NCBI GenBank assembly: GCA_017938405.1
Contig: JAGBBP010000014.1
Coordinates: 267,034 to 331,033 of the forward strand
Reading direction: 5' to 3'
From: Lachnospiraceae bacterium
GTDB lineage: Bacteria; Bacillota; Clostridia; Lachnospirales; Lachnospiraceae
DNA: 64,000 nucleotides
Below, one piece after another: positions 8,409 through 17,429 of the stretch. The translations under genes and the position numbers were made by a program. Below the pieces are notes generated by a model. It ran no database searches. It was not told the DNA's origin and saw only the letters and a program-made list of their open reading frames with translations. Position 1 is the first letter of the stretch, and each line of letters begins with the position of its first letter.

Positions 8409-8921
8409 CTATTCATAATAAAACTCATAATCCGGCAGTGCCTTCCACGCTTCTGTCCCCGTTAATATGTCCTTAATTGCTTGCACCGTAGTCAAAAACT
8501 TCTGTCCCTTTTCATTCTCACAACCATAGCCACATGCAATATCTTCAGCGGAAATGGTTTTATTCCCTGTATACGTTCGAACCGTCAAAACAATTGACAT
8601 GGACGGTTCCGAGTACAAATTCGGATTCGGATTGTAGTTATCCGGATAAGAGGATACATCCAGCTCTCGGATTAAGTCATAAATCGTTTGCTCCTCATCC
8701 TTCGACAACAAGTAAGTCGTAATATACTCCTCCGGATTTGTTGCATGGCTGGTCTTTACAAGCTTCCCTTTCTTGCTGTCATAGGAGCTGATACCATTCG
8801 TTCCCCAAACCAGAGAAAAAGAATATATCTCCTCTTCCGCAGGCAACGTATCTTTTTTACATCCGGCCAGACAACACAAAAACAATGCACCTAGCAGTAT
8901 CCCGATTATCCTTTTCTTCAT
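8409..8921 (-). CDS. Small lipoprotein of unknown function
   Basis: A 170-residue protein with a lipoprotein signal peptide: MKKRIIGILLGALFLCCLAG, with the lipobox LAGC and the modified cysteine at about residue 21. The mature part is mixed alpha/beta with no motif I recognise. It is 12 bases downstream of the propeller-chagasin gene in the same direction, with its own ribosome site (AAAGGGGGAGTCGG), so the two are probably one operon and both surface-anchored. Confidence 0.85.
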   Translation of the reverse strand: MKKRIIGILLGALFLCCLAGCKKDTLPAEEEIYSFSLVWGTNGISSYDSKKGKLVKTSHATNPEEYITTYLLSKDEEQTIYDLIRELDVSSYPDNYNPNPNLYSEPSMSIVLTVRTYTGNKTISAEDIACGYGCENEKGQKFLTTVQAIKDILTGTEAWKALPDYEFYYE

Positions 8922-8933
8922 CCGACTCCCCCT

Positions 8934-11426
8934 TTACTCCTCCACCACCGACTCTATCTTCGCTTCCAAACTCTCATCCACGGTAATCACATAGACGATT
9001 CTCCGAAGCGGCTCCTTACTCTCCCACATTCTTGCATACTCAAAGGTTACCTTTGTGGTTCCGATGTCTCTGACTTCAAAAGTATACCTCTGTGTTATCG
9101 ACGCCCCTGGAAGCTGTCGATCTCCTTCTACCGTAATATCCTCCACACGGGAAAGAGATACTGCGCCCCCTTCCGTCGTAGTCGTCCAGGTATAACCGGT
9201 ACTCGGGTTTGCTTCCAGTTCAACCACAATCGGGTCCGGATTCTTCTCTTTGATTTGCTCTAACATTGCCTGACGCTCCTCTACTTCCTTTACCATGCCG
9301 ACTCTGCCGGTCTGCTCCCAAGTCTCCATATCATAAGACTTGATTTCATAGGCCGGATTAATCATATAGAAGGTATCGCCGATATACGCACCGCGGCAAT
9401 CGCTGCTGAACAACTCATACTTAAACTCGTATAGATCCGCATCATAGCCCATGGCATAGCCTTCGGAAAACTTCGGACAAAATCCGTCCTTTTCGTCATA
9501 GCCGTACACCACATACACATTGTATTCCCCGTTATCGGCATAGCCTCTTACCGGGAAGCCGATGATACCCTTCCCTACGTCAATCAGTGCCGCCTTATGG
9601 TCGTTCTCCACTCCGGTATAGGAAAAATCTGTTAAACTGTGCTTATGCACTTCCTTTACATCGGCCGGGTCTGACACATCAAACATGGAAAGCTTCACGC
9701 ATTCCCTCCAGCCGGTAGTCTCGTCCGCATCATACCCGATACCGAGAAGCAATCCCTCTCCATACGGATGAAGATAGGTAGAAAATCCCGGAATCTTTAA
9801 GGCACCCAATACCTTCGGGTTGGCCGGGTCGCTTAAATCCACGGAGAACAACGGGTCCGTCTGACGGAAGGTCACAAAGTAGCCTACCGCTCCCATGAAT
9901 CTTGCGGATTTAATCTGCTCATCCGGTGCCAGATTTTCGATACAACCGGTCAACTGTAAACTATTATCGTAAATATATAAGGAGTTATACCGTTTACTAT
10001 CCGTAATATATCGATAGGAATACGGCTCTATCATATCCGTTTCATCAATGATGCCGTCCCCGTTTATATCTACCGTTTCCTTCTGAATGGCATTTCTTGT
10101 CTCATATACATACTCATTGACCGTAGTTACCACACGCAAATGTCCTTCATACTCATCCATGGAAAACTGGTCATTTAACGTACCCTTTACCGTCATCTGA
10201 CCTGCCGGGGTAATCGCACCGTCCTTGTACGCGAAACGATACACTTCGGTCCGGTCGTACGGAATCTCACTGTTCTGCCAACGGCTTCCCGCCACATAGA
10301 TGTAGTTGTTGCTGACATAGCACTCATCTCCGTCCGCCAGTAACGACTTCACATCCACATACTTCTCCGGGTTTTCCGGAGACATGGCCGTTACCACCAA
10401 AAACTCTTCCGATACCGGCTCTTCACTGATGTAAATACAATCCGGCGCAATCACCTCTCCCGCTACCGTTGGAATATACGCTGCATACTCTGCCGTTCCG
10501 AGGCCGCTGTTCTTTCTGGCCCCGTCCGACGGCTTAAACCATGCATTATAATCCCGATAGGAGGTAATCACGTATACCATACCGTCTACACAACGGGAAG
10601 TAATCATACGGCCGTCCTGCTCTAACACAGAAATTAACTTCGGTGCGGATTTATCGGAAATATCATAGGTAAATACCTTCGTTACGGCACACTCCCTGAT
10701 ATACGGAATATAGCCGTCCGCATTTTTTACATACTCCGACTTATCCTCCGTACGGAATCCGCTGACCAAAAGCACCAAACGGTCCTTTAGCAAATACATC
10801 TCCCTGCCGGTCTCGTTTCCGTCAAACTCCTCTGACACCGGTACGGTTGCCGTAAGTTTCATCTCGCCACCCTTGGCACTAACAATGTAAATGGCATTCC
10901 GGTTCAGGTCAAATACATAAAAGTACTGTCCGTCGGTTTTGATAATATCTGCTTCGTCAATCCCTTCCACCTGCACATTGGTTTCGGAGAAATCAACCCC
11001 TCCGGCGGTAATGTCGCCTTTACTTGCTTCATTCGTCCCCACCGAAGGCTCCGTCGGTACCATTACATCCGGCACTGCCATATCCGTCTCTTCTTCTACC
11101 CAGAGCATACCGTCCGTATATCCCAGACCTCCCCGATAACTTTCCGATTCCTGTGCCTGCTGTAAGGCCTCATATACCGCCTCGTAAGAGCCCGCCGGTT
11201 TCAGAACTGCCGAAGTACCGGCAACCACCTCCGGCAACACATCAGACACTGTAGTCGGCGCCTTTGTCGCCTCCGGAGTTTCTTTATCCTTTTCCGTCCG
11301 CGGTGTCGGTGTCGGAAGCAAAACACGGTCACTTCCTCCACTGCAACCTACGAACAAGCCGGTGAACAATGCTGCTGTCACGGCAACCGCAAAGCACCGT
11401 CTTATTTTGTTTGATAAAAATCTCAT
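8934..11426 (-). CDS. Beta-propeller lipoprotein with C-terminal chagasin-like inhibitor domain
   Basis: An 830-residue predicted surface lipoprotein. The signal peptide ends in FVGC (cysteine near residue 28), followed by a Thr/Pro-rich linker (TPTPRTEKDKETPEATKAPT). Residues about 150-700 match the secreted beta-propeller family (PF09826): VDFSETNVQVEGIDEADI and IIKTDGQYFYVFD are typical. After a short helical linker the last 100 residues look like chagasin (inhibitor family I42): the NPSTGYTW loop, then a GASITQRYTFEV strand and an ARMWE segment in place of the RPW loop. Chagasins block papain-like cysteine proteases. ATG 11426 follows AAAGGGGCGGTTGTG. The fusion suggests control of an extracellular protease, which is inference. 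Confidence 0.85.
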   Translation of the reverse strand: MRFLSNKIRRCFAVAVTAALFTGLFVGCSGGSDRVLLPTPTPRTEKDKETPEATKAPTTVSDVLPEVVAGTSAVLKPAGSYEAVYEALQQAQESESYRGGLGYTDGMLWVEEETDMAVPDVMVPTEPSVGTNEASKGDITAGGVDFSETNVQVEGIDEADIIKTDGQYFYVFDLNRNAIYIVSAKGGEMKLTATVPVSEEFDGNETGREMYLLKDRLVLLVSGFRTEDKSEYVKNADGYIPYIRECAVTKVFTYDISDKSAPKLISVLEQDGRMITSRCVDGMVYVITSYRDYNAWFKPSDGARKNSGLGTAEYAAYIPTVAGEVIAPDCIYISEEPVSEEFLVVTAMSPENPEKYVDVKSLLADGDECYVSNNYIYVAGSRWQNSEIPYDRTEVYRFAYKDGAITPAGQMTVKGTLNDQFSMDEYEGHLRVVTTVNEYVYETRNAIQKETVDINGDGIIDETDMIEPYSYRYITDSKRYNSLYIYDNSLQLTGCIENLAPDEQIKSARFMGAVGYFVTFRQTDPLFSVDLSDPANPKVLGALKIPGFSTYLHPYGEGLLLGIGYDADETTGWRECVKLSMFDVSDPADVKEVHKHSLTDFSYTGVENDHKAALIDVGKGIIGFPVRGYADNGEYNVYVVYGYDEKDGFCPKFSEGYAMGYDADLYEFKYELFSSDCRGAYIGDTFYMINPAYEIKSYDMETWEQTGRVGMVKEVEERQAMLEQIKEKNPDPIVVELEANPSTGYTWTTTTEGGAVSLSRVEDITVEGDRQLPGASITQRYTFEVRDIGTTKVTFEYARMWESKEPLRRIVYVITVDESLEAKIESVVEE

Positions 11427-11470
11427 CACAACCGCCCCTTTCTAACTGTTTTTGTAAGACCTTCTGTCTA

Positions 11471-11499
11471 TTAGACGAACCGATTTACCATTCGGTTCC
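11471..11499 (-). promoter_or_regulatory. ECF-sigma-like promoter of the propeller-chagasin gene
   Basis: On the minus strand GGAACC (11494-11499), 16 bases, then CGTCTAA (11471-11477): the layout of extracytoplasmic-function sigma promoters. It overlaps an inverted repeat, GAACCGA (11477-11483) with TCGGTTC (11492-11498), that could instead be an operator. No SigmaA boxes are evident. No ECF sigma gene lies in the window. Confidence 0.55.
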
Positions 11500-11557
11500 G
11501 CATTTTTTATTTTTTTCCATCATATCATATAATAAATATCAAGTAAAGGATATCCCT

Positions 11558-13081
11558 ATGCCTTTTTATCGTTCTTTTCAGGTAAACGAACCGGCAGTCC
11601 CGGTGCAAACCACCGTACCGACGGAGCAAGCTACACAGACTCCGGCTTCCGAACCTACTCAGCAACCGCAAACCGGGCAACAGTCATCCCAAGCTCCGGC
11701 ACAGGAGCTGACTCTTCCGCAGACCCAAGCGCAACCACCGATGCCACAAACGCAAATACCGGCACCGGCTGAGCCGCAAACACCGCCGCAACCGACACCG
11801 TCTCAGGCACAGCCGTCCCGCTTCCCTGCGGATATGTCTACTGCCTCCTTCGGAGGACTGCGGGTGTCTGTAGGAAGTATTGCGGATAATTTTCCGATTG
11901 AAAACGCTACGGTACAGATTTCCGAAACCGTGGGAAATACCACGACCCTTATTGACGAAATCAGTACCACTGCTGCCGGGCAGACTGCGGTCGTTGAACT
12001 TCCGGCTCCGCCTCCGGAGTACAGTCAAGAAGCGGGCAGTCCCAGGCCCTACGCCGAATACAACCTCACCATCCGGGCAGAAGGCTTTGAACCGGTGCAA
12101 ATCATCGGGACGGAGGTGTTGCCGAATGTGGTTGCGTTGCAACGGGTGCAGATGCTGCCGCAGGTGCCAACGGATGCAAGGAGTGCCGAAACCTTCGTAA
12201 TTCCGGACCATACCTTATACGGTACCTACCCTCCGAAGATTGCGGAAGAGGAAGTAAAGGAAATCACCGGCAGCGGTGAAATCGTCTTATCCCGGGTAGT
12301 CATTCCGGAATTCATTGTGGTGCACAACGGTTCCCCGAACGATGCCTCCGCCCAGAACTACTATGTCCGCTATCGGGATTACATTAAAAATGTAGCCTCC
12401 AGTGAAATCTACGCCACCTGGCCGGAGGCAACCATTTATGCCAATATCCTTGCCATCCAATCCTTTACTTTAAACCGAGTATATACGGAATGGTACCGAA
12501 ACCGGGGCTACAATTTTACCATCACCTCTTCCACCGCCTACGACCACAAGTGGATTCCGGAACGTAATATTTTCGATACCATCAATACAGCCGTGGACAA
12601 TATTTTTAACAACTTCTTATCCCGTCCGAATGTACGTCAGCCGATTTTAACCCAGTACTGTGACGGCAGACGGGTGACCTGTCCGGGGCTGATGTCCCAG
12701 TGGGGAAGCAAATACTTAGGTGACCAGGGGTATGATGCCATTGAAATTTTACGCAACTATTACGGCGATACCATCTATATTAACTCCACCGAAGAAATCT
12801 CCGGGGTTCCCAGTTCCTTCCCAGGAGAAATCCTGCAGGAAGGCTCCAGAGGGGAAGCTGTACGTCAGATGCAGGAACAGCTAAATGCCATCGCCGATGT
12901 ATATTATGTAGTACCGAGCATTGCCGCCGACGGTGTCTACGGTCCGCGTACCGCCGAGGCTGTCCGGGCCTTTCAACAGCAGTTCGACTTAACGCCTAAC
13001 GGCATTGTGGACTTTACCACTTGGTATAAGATTTCCGAGATTTACGTAGCAGTAACGAGAATTGCGGAATATACAAGATAA
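11558..13081 (+). CDS. SleC-like spore cortex/peptidoglycan-binding protein
   Basis: A 507-residue protein with no signal peptide. Residues about 10-85 are Pro/Gln/Thr-rich and disordered. A transthyretin-like beta domain follows (LRVSVGSIADNFPIENATVQ). Residues about 215-420 resemble the SpoIID-related part of clostridial SleC pre-pro proteins (YIKNVASSEIYATWPEATIY, SQWGSKYLGDQGYDAIEIL). The last 80 residues are a PG_binding_1 domain (GEAVRQMQEQLNAI, ADGVYGPRTAEAVRAFQQQF). SleC is the cortex-lytic transglycosylase activated at germination. The P/Q-rich head is unlike typical SleC. ATG 11558 follows AAAGGATATCCCT; the longer frame from 11369 crosses the promoter region. The family is fairly sure, lytic activity is inferred. 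Confidence 0.75.
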   Translation: MPFYRSFQVNEPAVPVQTTVPTEQATQTPASEPTQQPQTGQQSSQAPAQELTLPQTQAQPPMPQTQIPAPAEPQTPPQPTPSQAQPSRFPADMSTASFGGLRVSVGSIADNFPIENATVQISETVGNTTTLIDEISTTAAGQTAVVELPAPPPEYSQEAGSPRPYAEYNLTIRAEGFEPVQIIGTEVLPNVVALQRVQMLPQVPTDARSAETFVIPDHTLYGTYPPKIAEEEVKEITGSGEIVLSRVVIPEFIVVHNGSPNDASAQNYYVRYRDYIKNVASSEIYATWPEATIYANILAIQSFTLNRVYTEWYRNRGYNFTITSSTAYDHKWIPERNIFDTINTAVDNIFNNFLSRPNVRQPILTQYCDGRRVTCPGLMSQWGSKYLGDQGYDAIEILRNYYGDTIYINSTEEISGVPSSFPGEILQEGSRGEAVRQMQEQLNAIADVYYVVPSIAADGVYGPRTAEAVRAFQQQFDLTPNGIVDFTTWYKISEIYVAVTRIAEYTR

Positions 13082-13094
13082 TACTCCTCACAAC

Positions 13095-13140
13095 AAAAAA
13101 GAAAGCAATTGTACCTTATAAGCACAGTTGCTTTCTTTTT
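13095..13140. terminator. Bidirectional terminator between the SleC-like and SleL-like genes
   Basis: AAAAAGAAAGCAA (13096-13108) pairs perfectly with TTGCTTTCTTTTT (13128-13140), extended by a partly paired CAATTGT/ACAGTTG. It serves both converging genes. Confidence 0.8.
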
Positions 13141-13180
13141 GGTATCTCTTGTTTATTGCACCCACCCGATTATTCTCTGC

Positions 13181-14476
13181 TTAATCTTCCTCATACACAT
13201 TCCTTATTTCAAACATCTGGTTCACCACCAGCCAGTTCTGCGGGAAATACCGCATGACATTCCAATAACTGATGCCCTGAAGAGGATAGCTTTCGTTTAA
13301 CAGAAGCTTCGCCCGGATACTCCCTGCATCTTCAAACCACACCACATGCGCCCTGCCGTCTTCCGCCGTATAATAAAAGAACGGTGTCTGTGCCTGCTCG
13401 TCAAACTGGATAGTTGCCCGGTACCGCTCCGCAATTTCCACCGCTTCCACATTTCCGATGGACCGTGCCATGGATTCTCCCCGGACATAAGGGAGGGTCC
13501 AGTCGTAGCCGTAATTCGGCATACCCTGTAATATCTTCTCCCGCGGAATCACGGATACCCCATAGTCCAATACTTCCTTTACTTTATTTATCGGTGCCAC
13601 TGCCATAGGCGGTCCATAGGTATAGCCCCATTCGTACGTCATAATCAGTACCGAATCCGCCACCGCTCCGATGGCCGGATAATCGTGAGACTCGTACAAA
13701 AGCCCCCGCTGCATCCCGGAGGTCTTCGGTGCCAGAGCAACAATAAGCGGATACCCTTCCGGTTCCAGCCGGGCCTTTAACTCTGTCAAAAATTGTACGT
13801 AATTGTCCCGGTCTTCCGGCAAAATAAATTCAAAATCCACATCCAAACCGTAATATCCTTTTGTCCGCAGGTTTTCTAAAACCTGATCAAACAACCGGTT
13901 TCGCGCCGCTTCATCAGAGAAAATCCGGCTGGCCAGCTCGTTACTGAAGGTCCCGTCATCGGTAAGCGTTGATAGTAACATAAGCGGCGCCACCTGATAT
14001 TCTTTTGCGATTTGAATTACTTCTTCATCATCAATTCCGATCAGGTCCCCGTTTTCCGTAAACCCGTAAGTAAACACTGTAAGATAAGTCAGATACGGCA
14101 ATGTCTTTCGCAAAATCTCCCGGTCAATGTAAGGATAAGCGTATCCGTTTACGGAAAGAGGCCGTCGCTCCATATTGGTGGCATAGTCAATCACAATGGT
14201 CTCTCCCGGATATAACACATCCCGCCCGTTTAAGGCCGGGTTATTGGCAAGCAGTTGCTTCGGAGATACCCCGTATTGCGATGCGATTCCCAAAAACGTA
14301 TCTCCTTCCTGTACCGTATAGGTTACATTAGGCTGTAATACCACAATGGCCTGCCCCGGTACCAGCACACTGTCTGCATTCAGCGCATTATCCCGCAAAA
14401 TCCGTTCCACGCTGCTTCCCGTGGCAGTCGCAATCCCCTGTATGGTGTCTCCGGGCTTCACCCTGTAAATAATCAT
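13181..14476 (-). CDS. LysM-GH18 spore cortex glucosaminidase (SleL/YaaH type)
   Basis: This 431-residue enzyme has two LysM modules at the N-terminus (IYRVKPGDTIQGIATATGSS and TYTVQEGDTFLGIASQYGVS) and a GH18 barrel with the catalytic run GLDVDFEF, the Glu being the acid/base. The architecture is that of SleL/YaaH, which degrades cortex fragments during germination. There is no signal peptide, as in SleL. ATG 14476 follows a GGGGAAG ribosome site; an upstream in-frame start adds 32 basic residues unlike the family. It converges on the SleC-like gene. Confidence 0.88.
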   Translation of the reverse strand: MIIYRVKPGDTIQGIATATGSSVERILRDNALNADSVLVPGQAIVVLQPNVTYTVQEGDTFLGIASQYGVSPKQLLANNPALNGRDVLYPGETIVIDYATNMERRPLSVNGYAYPYIDREILRKTLPYLTYLTVFTYGFTENGDLIGIDDEEVIQIAKEYQVAPLMLLSTLTDDGTFSNELASRIFSDEAARNRLFDQVLENLRTKGYYGLDVDFEFILPEDRDNYVQFLTELKARLEPEGYPLIVALAPKTSGMQRGLLYESHDYPAIGAVADSVLIMTYEWGYTYGPPMAVAPINKVKEVLDYGVSVIPREKILQGMPNYGYDWTLPYVRGESMARSIGNVEAVEIAERYRATIQFDEQAQTPFFYYTAEDGRAHVVWFEDAGSIRAKLLLNESYPLQGISYWNVMRYFPQNWLVVNQMFEIRNVYEED

Positions 14477-14622
14477 AACAACACTTCCCCGAATTCTCTC
14501 CCTACAGTTTATGCGGGTTCTCCTGCTTCTGCGCTTCCTCCTTCCCCACTCACACAAAAACAACCGATGCATTTACACTTATGTAAACACATCGGCCTCA
14601 TTTCTTCTTCCTCTTCTCTTTG

Positions 14623-15255
14623 TCAACCCTTAGACCATGCACTTCGACTTAACTCCGGTCTTCCTTCCAAATGAGACGCATCATTTAACCGTTCCAGGGA
14701 AAAACATCCCGCCTCTTTCGAATACCGAAGCTCCGTTACGGAAGTATGTTCCAAGCTGTCCGCAATCCGCAGCATCTGATCCGCACCAAGCCCCAAAAGC
14801 CCTGCCACCAAAGCACGAATCACACCTCCATGGGTCACAAATACCACCGTCTCCTCACCGGATGCTACGGCTTCTTTTACCACTTCCACTGCCCGGTCAA
14901 ACACCTCCGTCGGACACTCTCCTCCCGGAAGTCGCAGATTCTTTTCTTTTTTTCTCTTTGCGGCAAAGTATTCCGGAAACAACACCGCATTCCGGGAATC
15001 CGCTTCTCCGGTCATATCCCCGAAGGAAATCTCGTTTAAGGCTTCCCGCTCCAGAAACACCGCATCCGTACCGAATAAAATCTCCGCCGTCTGCTTCGCC
15101 CGTATCAGTCCGCTGGTATAAATCCGGTCCGGCGTGACCTTCTTCAAACGCTCTGCCAGAAGTTCTGCCTGCTGTCTTCCCATTTCCGACAAATCCACAT
15201 CCACATTGCAAAGCGGGCTGCTTTGTCGTCCGTGACGAATCAAAATTAAACGCAT
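14623..15255 (-). CDS. Histidine phosphatase family protein
   Basis: A 210-residue phosphoglycerate-mutase-like phosphatase. The RHG motif (MRLILIRHGRQS) gives the phosphohistidine, IYTSGLIRAKQTAEIL is the second arginine/phosphate pocket, LNEISFGDMTGE holds the catalytic acid, and VFVTHGGVIRALVAGLLG the second histidine. ATG 15255 has AAGGAGAAGAAA in front. It is 10 bases downstream of the acyltransferase-like gene and forms an operon with it. The substrate is unknown; CobC-like and general phosphatases share these motifs. Confidence 0.9.
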   Translation of the reverse strand: MRLILIRHGRQSSPLCNVDVDLSEMGRQQAELLAERLKKVTPDRIYTSGLIRAKQTAEILFGTDAVFLEREALNEISFGDMTGEADSRNAVLFPEYFAAKRKKEKNLRLPGGECPTEVFDRAVEVVKEAVASGEETVVFVTHGGVIRALVAGLLGLGADQMLRIADSLEHTSVTELRYSKEAGCFSLERLNDASHLEGRPELSRSAWSKG

Positions 15256-15265
15256 TTTCTTCTCC

Positions 15266-15928
15266 TTATTCTTCCGTACAAATGTCCGCACCGAATACAC
15301 GGGTTGCATACTCACCGAAGTTTTTTAACTCTTCCTTTGCAATTGCCCCGATATAATCAATGTCACAAATCAACCTTCGAAACGGAAGCGGAATACGATA
15401 CTTGTCCCAACGCCAAGGAAGCGTAAGCATTCCCTTCTTACGGAATCGTACATAAACCACCGACTTGTCCGCCTCATGGGCCAGCATAAACAACAAACGC
15501 TTCGGTTTCCGATACGGGCCGCTCGGTCCGTCCATGGCTGCCGCTAACGTAAGCCCCGACTGTTTGCTGTCCTCCTTTAAATCTTTTAAAAAGGAACGCA
15601 TCTTAAGCCCGTCCGGCAACCGCATCGGCTCCCCGCCGTAATGGGAAACCATCTCTGCGATATAATCGCCTCTTCGCTCGGAGGTTACAATTACATGTAC
15701 CTTTTTATCCAGCTTCTGAAGTTCTCTTAACAAAAGCTGCATACAGTAACTGTCCTCATGCCAGAAGCCCAACATACGGTTTGCATCAATATTCTCAATT
15801 CCGGTAAACGTCACCTTAGATGTCCTTGCTACCAAACCTATATAGAAACGCCACAGTGCCACCACAACATGCTGGGTCCCCCGGCGCATCCACATAGGAA
15901 AATGTTTTGCGATTCCTTGTAAATGCAT
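15266..15928 (-). CDS. DUF374-like acyltransferase-fold protein
   Basis: A 220-residue protein of the lysophospholipid acyltransferase superfamily, DUF374-like branch. The HEDSYCM segment stands where the HX4D active site lies, VHVIVTSERRGDYI follows, and AAAMDGPSGPYRKPKRL matches the DGPxGP motif of the family. An amphipathic N-terminus suggests peripheral membrane contact. In Gram-negatives such proteins act on lipid A; the acceptor in a Gram-positive is unknown. A perfect sigmaA promoter lies upstream. Confidence 0.75.
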   Translation of the reverse strand: MHLQGIAKHFPMWMRRGTQHVVVALWRFYIGLVARTSKVTFTGIENIDANRMLGFWHEDSYCMQLLLRELQKLDKKVHVIVTSERRGDYIAEMVSHYGGEPMRLPDGLKMRSFLKDLKEDSKQSGLTLAAAMDGPSGPYRKPKRLLFMLAHEADKSVVYVRFRKKGMLTLPWRWDKYRIPLPFRRLICDIDYIGAIAKEELKNFGEYATRVFGADICTEE

Positions 15929-16000
15929 ATAACTCTCTCTCTTTCGTCAGCCGGCATCGTTTTTCCTACCTACAACCGGCCGCTCCGTTTTTCTTTACGT

Positions 16001-16029
16001 ATTATACAACTTTTTTCACTTTATGTCAA
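16001..16029 (-). promoter_or_regulatory. SigmaA promoter of the DUF374-like/phosphatase operon
   Basis: On the minus strand a perfect TTGACA (16024-16029), a 17-base spacer and a perfect TATAAT (16001-16006). Confidence 0.88.
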
Positions 16030-16043
16030 AATAATATACGGAC

Positions 16044-16072
16044 TTCTCAAACACTTTTTTCTGTGCTATAAT
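16044..16072 (+). promoter_or_regulatory. SigmaA promoter of the xylanase gene
   Basis: TTCTCA (16044-16049), 17 bases, TATAAT (16067-16072). It is divergent from the promoter at 16001-16029. Confidence 0.7.
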
Positions 16073-16078
16073 GCATGT

Positions 16079-16096
16079 CAAGGAATAGTTTCCTTG
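16079..16096. promoter_or_regulatory. Inverted repeat at the xylanase transcription start
   Basis: CAAGGAA and TTCCTTG, four bases apart, lie directly downstream of the -10 box across the expected start point. This is a typical place for an operator. It does not match a cre site. Confidence 0.5.
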
Positions 16097-16141
16097 TCCC
16101 TTTGTATTAGGATATTACGATTTTAGGAAAGGATTTTGAAG

Positions 16142-17416
16142 ATGAGAAAAAAAATAGCTTCCATTCTTATTTTAGCAACTTTACTTGTAACTTCGCTCGG
16201 AGCCTGCGGTTCCGACGGTTCTGACGGAACCGTTACGCCGGAACCGACCGCAACCGCTGCACCGACCGCAACTCCGGAGCCGACCGAGCCTCCGACTCCT
16301 ACCCCGGAACCAACCGCAACTCCGGTTCCGTTCGACAAATCCGTAACTCTTATGAATACATACGGAACCGTTTTTGATTATTCCGGTGTTTGCGTTTCCT
16401 CCGCATCCCTCCTGGATAATATCTATACGGTAAAATCAATCAAACAGCACTACAATAGTGTCACCCTGGAAAACGAAATGAAGCCGAGCTACATCTTAGG
16501 CAATGCACCGAAATTAGTTACCGTAGACGAGGCAAAGGCACTCGGTTATGTCATTCCGGACAACTACGCCGATACAATGGTTCCGGTTCTGAACTTCGAC
16601 ACCACCGATTTAGCAATGCGGCTTTGCACCGAAAACGGTCTGGGTCTTCGTTTCCATACACTGGTATGGCACAGCCAGTCCCCGAACTGGTTCTTCCGTT
16701 CGGACTATTCCTATGACTCGGCCTTTGTTACTCCGGAAGTGATGGACGCCCGTCTGGAGTTTTACATTCGCACTGTAATGAAGCACGTTTATGACAGTGA
16801 ATACGGTGCCTGTGTGTATGCCTGGGACGTGGTCAACGAATATTTGAATGCGGATGCCTCCAACTGGATTGCGATTTACGGTCAGAAGAATACTTCTCCT
16901 GCCTTTGTAAAGCTTGCTTACCAGATTGCGGACGAAGTATTGCGGGATTACGGCATTCGTGAAAACGTTTCCCTGATTTTTAACGATTTTAATACCTACA
17001 ACAACACCCCGAATCTGATTAAGGTTTTGGATTTCCTGAATGCCGAGCAAAGAATTTGCGACGGAATGGGTATGCAGGCGCATTTAGATACCAACTACCC
17101 GGACCCGCTCCGTTTTAAGCAAACCGTAAAGGCCTTTTTGGATGCCGGATACGAAGTTCAGCTTACCGAGTTAGATGTTACCTGTAAAAGAGACAGTGTA
17201 CAGGCCAACTACTACTATAACCTTATGAAGGGATTATTGGAGCTCAAGAAGGACGGCGGAAATATTACCGGTATTACCTACTGGGGCAGAGGTGACGACC
17301 ATTCCTGGCGCAGTGACGGAACTCCGCTCCTCTTCTCCATGCCGGGCAAGCCGAAGGAGGCTTACTACAAGGTTTTACAGGCCTATGTAGACAGCGGCTA
17401 TACCATTCAGGAATAA
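16142..17416 (+). CDS. GH10 endo-1,4-beta-xylanase, lipoprotein
   Basis: This 424-residue secreted enzyme cleaves the xylan backbone. The signal peptide ends in the lipobox LGAC (about residue 22), then a Thr/Pro/Glu linker of roughly 40 residues leads to a single GH10 barrel. Visible signatures are YNSVTLENEMKPSYIL, LRFHTLVWHSQSPNWF, the acid/base Glu in WDVVNEYLN, and the nucleophile Glu in QLTELDVTC. No carbohydrate-binding module is present. The lipid anchor keeps it on the cell. ATG 16142 follows AGGAAAGGATTTTGAAG. aroA begins 13 bases later, so a polysaccharide enzyme and a biosynthetic gene may share a transcript. Confidence 0.95.
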   Translation: MRKKIASILILATLLVTSLGACGSDGSDGTVTPEPTATAAPTATPEPTEPPTPTPEPTATPVPFDKSVTLMNTYGTVFDYSGVCVSSASLLDNIYTVKSIKQHYNSVTLENEMKPSYILGNAPKLVTVDEAKALGYVIPDNYADTMVPVLNFDTTDLAMRLCTENGLGLRFHTLVWHSQSPNWFFRSDYSYDSAFVTPEVMDARLEFYIRTVMKHVYDSEYGACVYAWDVVNEYLNADASNWIAIYGQKNTSPAFVKLAYQIADEVLRDYGIRENVSLIFNDFNTYNNTPNLIKVLDFLNAEQRICDGMGMQAHLDTNYPDPLRFKQTVKAFLDAGYEVQLTELDVTCKRDSVQANYYYNLMKGLLELKKDGGNITGITYWGRGDDHSWRSDGTPLLFSMPGKPKEAYYKVLQAYVDSGYTIQE

Positions 17417-17429
17417 TAGGAGTATATTT

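Noticed and set aside
11369..11557. N-terminal extension of the SleC-like protein
   Set aside because: It overlaps the divergent propeller gene start and its promoter; ATG 11558 has a proper ribosome site.
16123..16338. Gly/Val/Ser-repeat ORF opposite the xylanase linker
   Set aside because: It is the antisense image of the Thr/Pro-coding linker; the same effect produces the frame at 42266-42919 opposite the CotH linker and part of that at 54822-55715.
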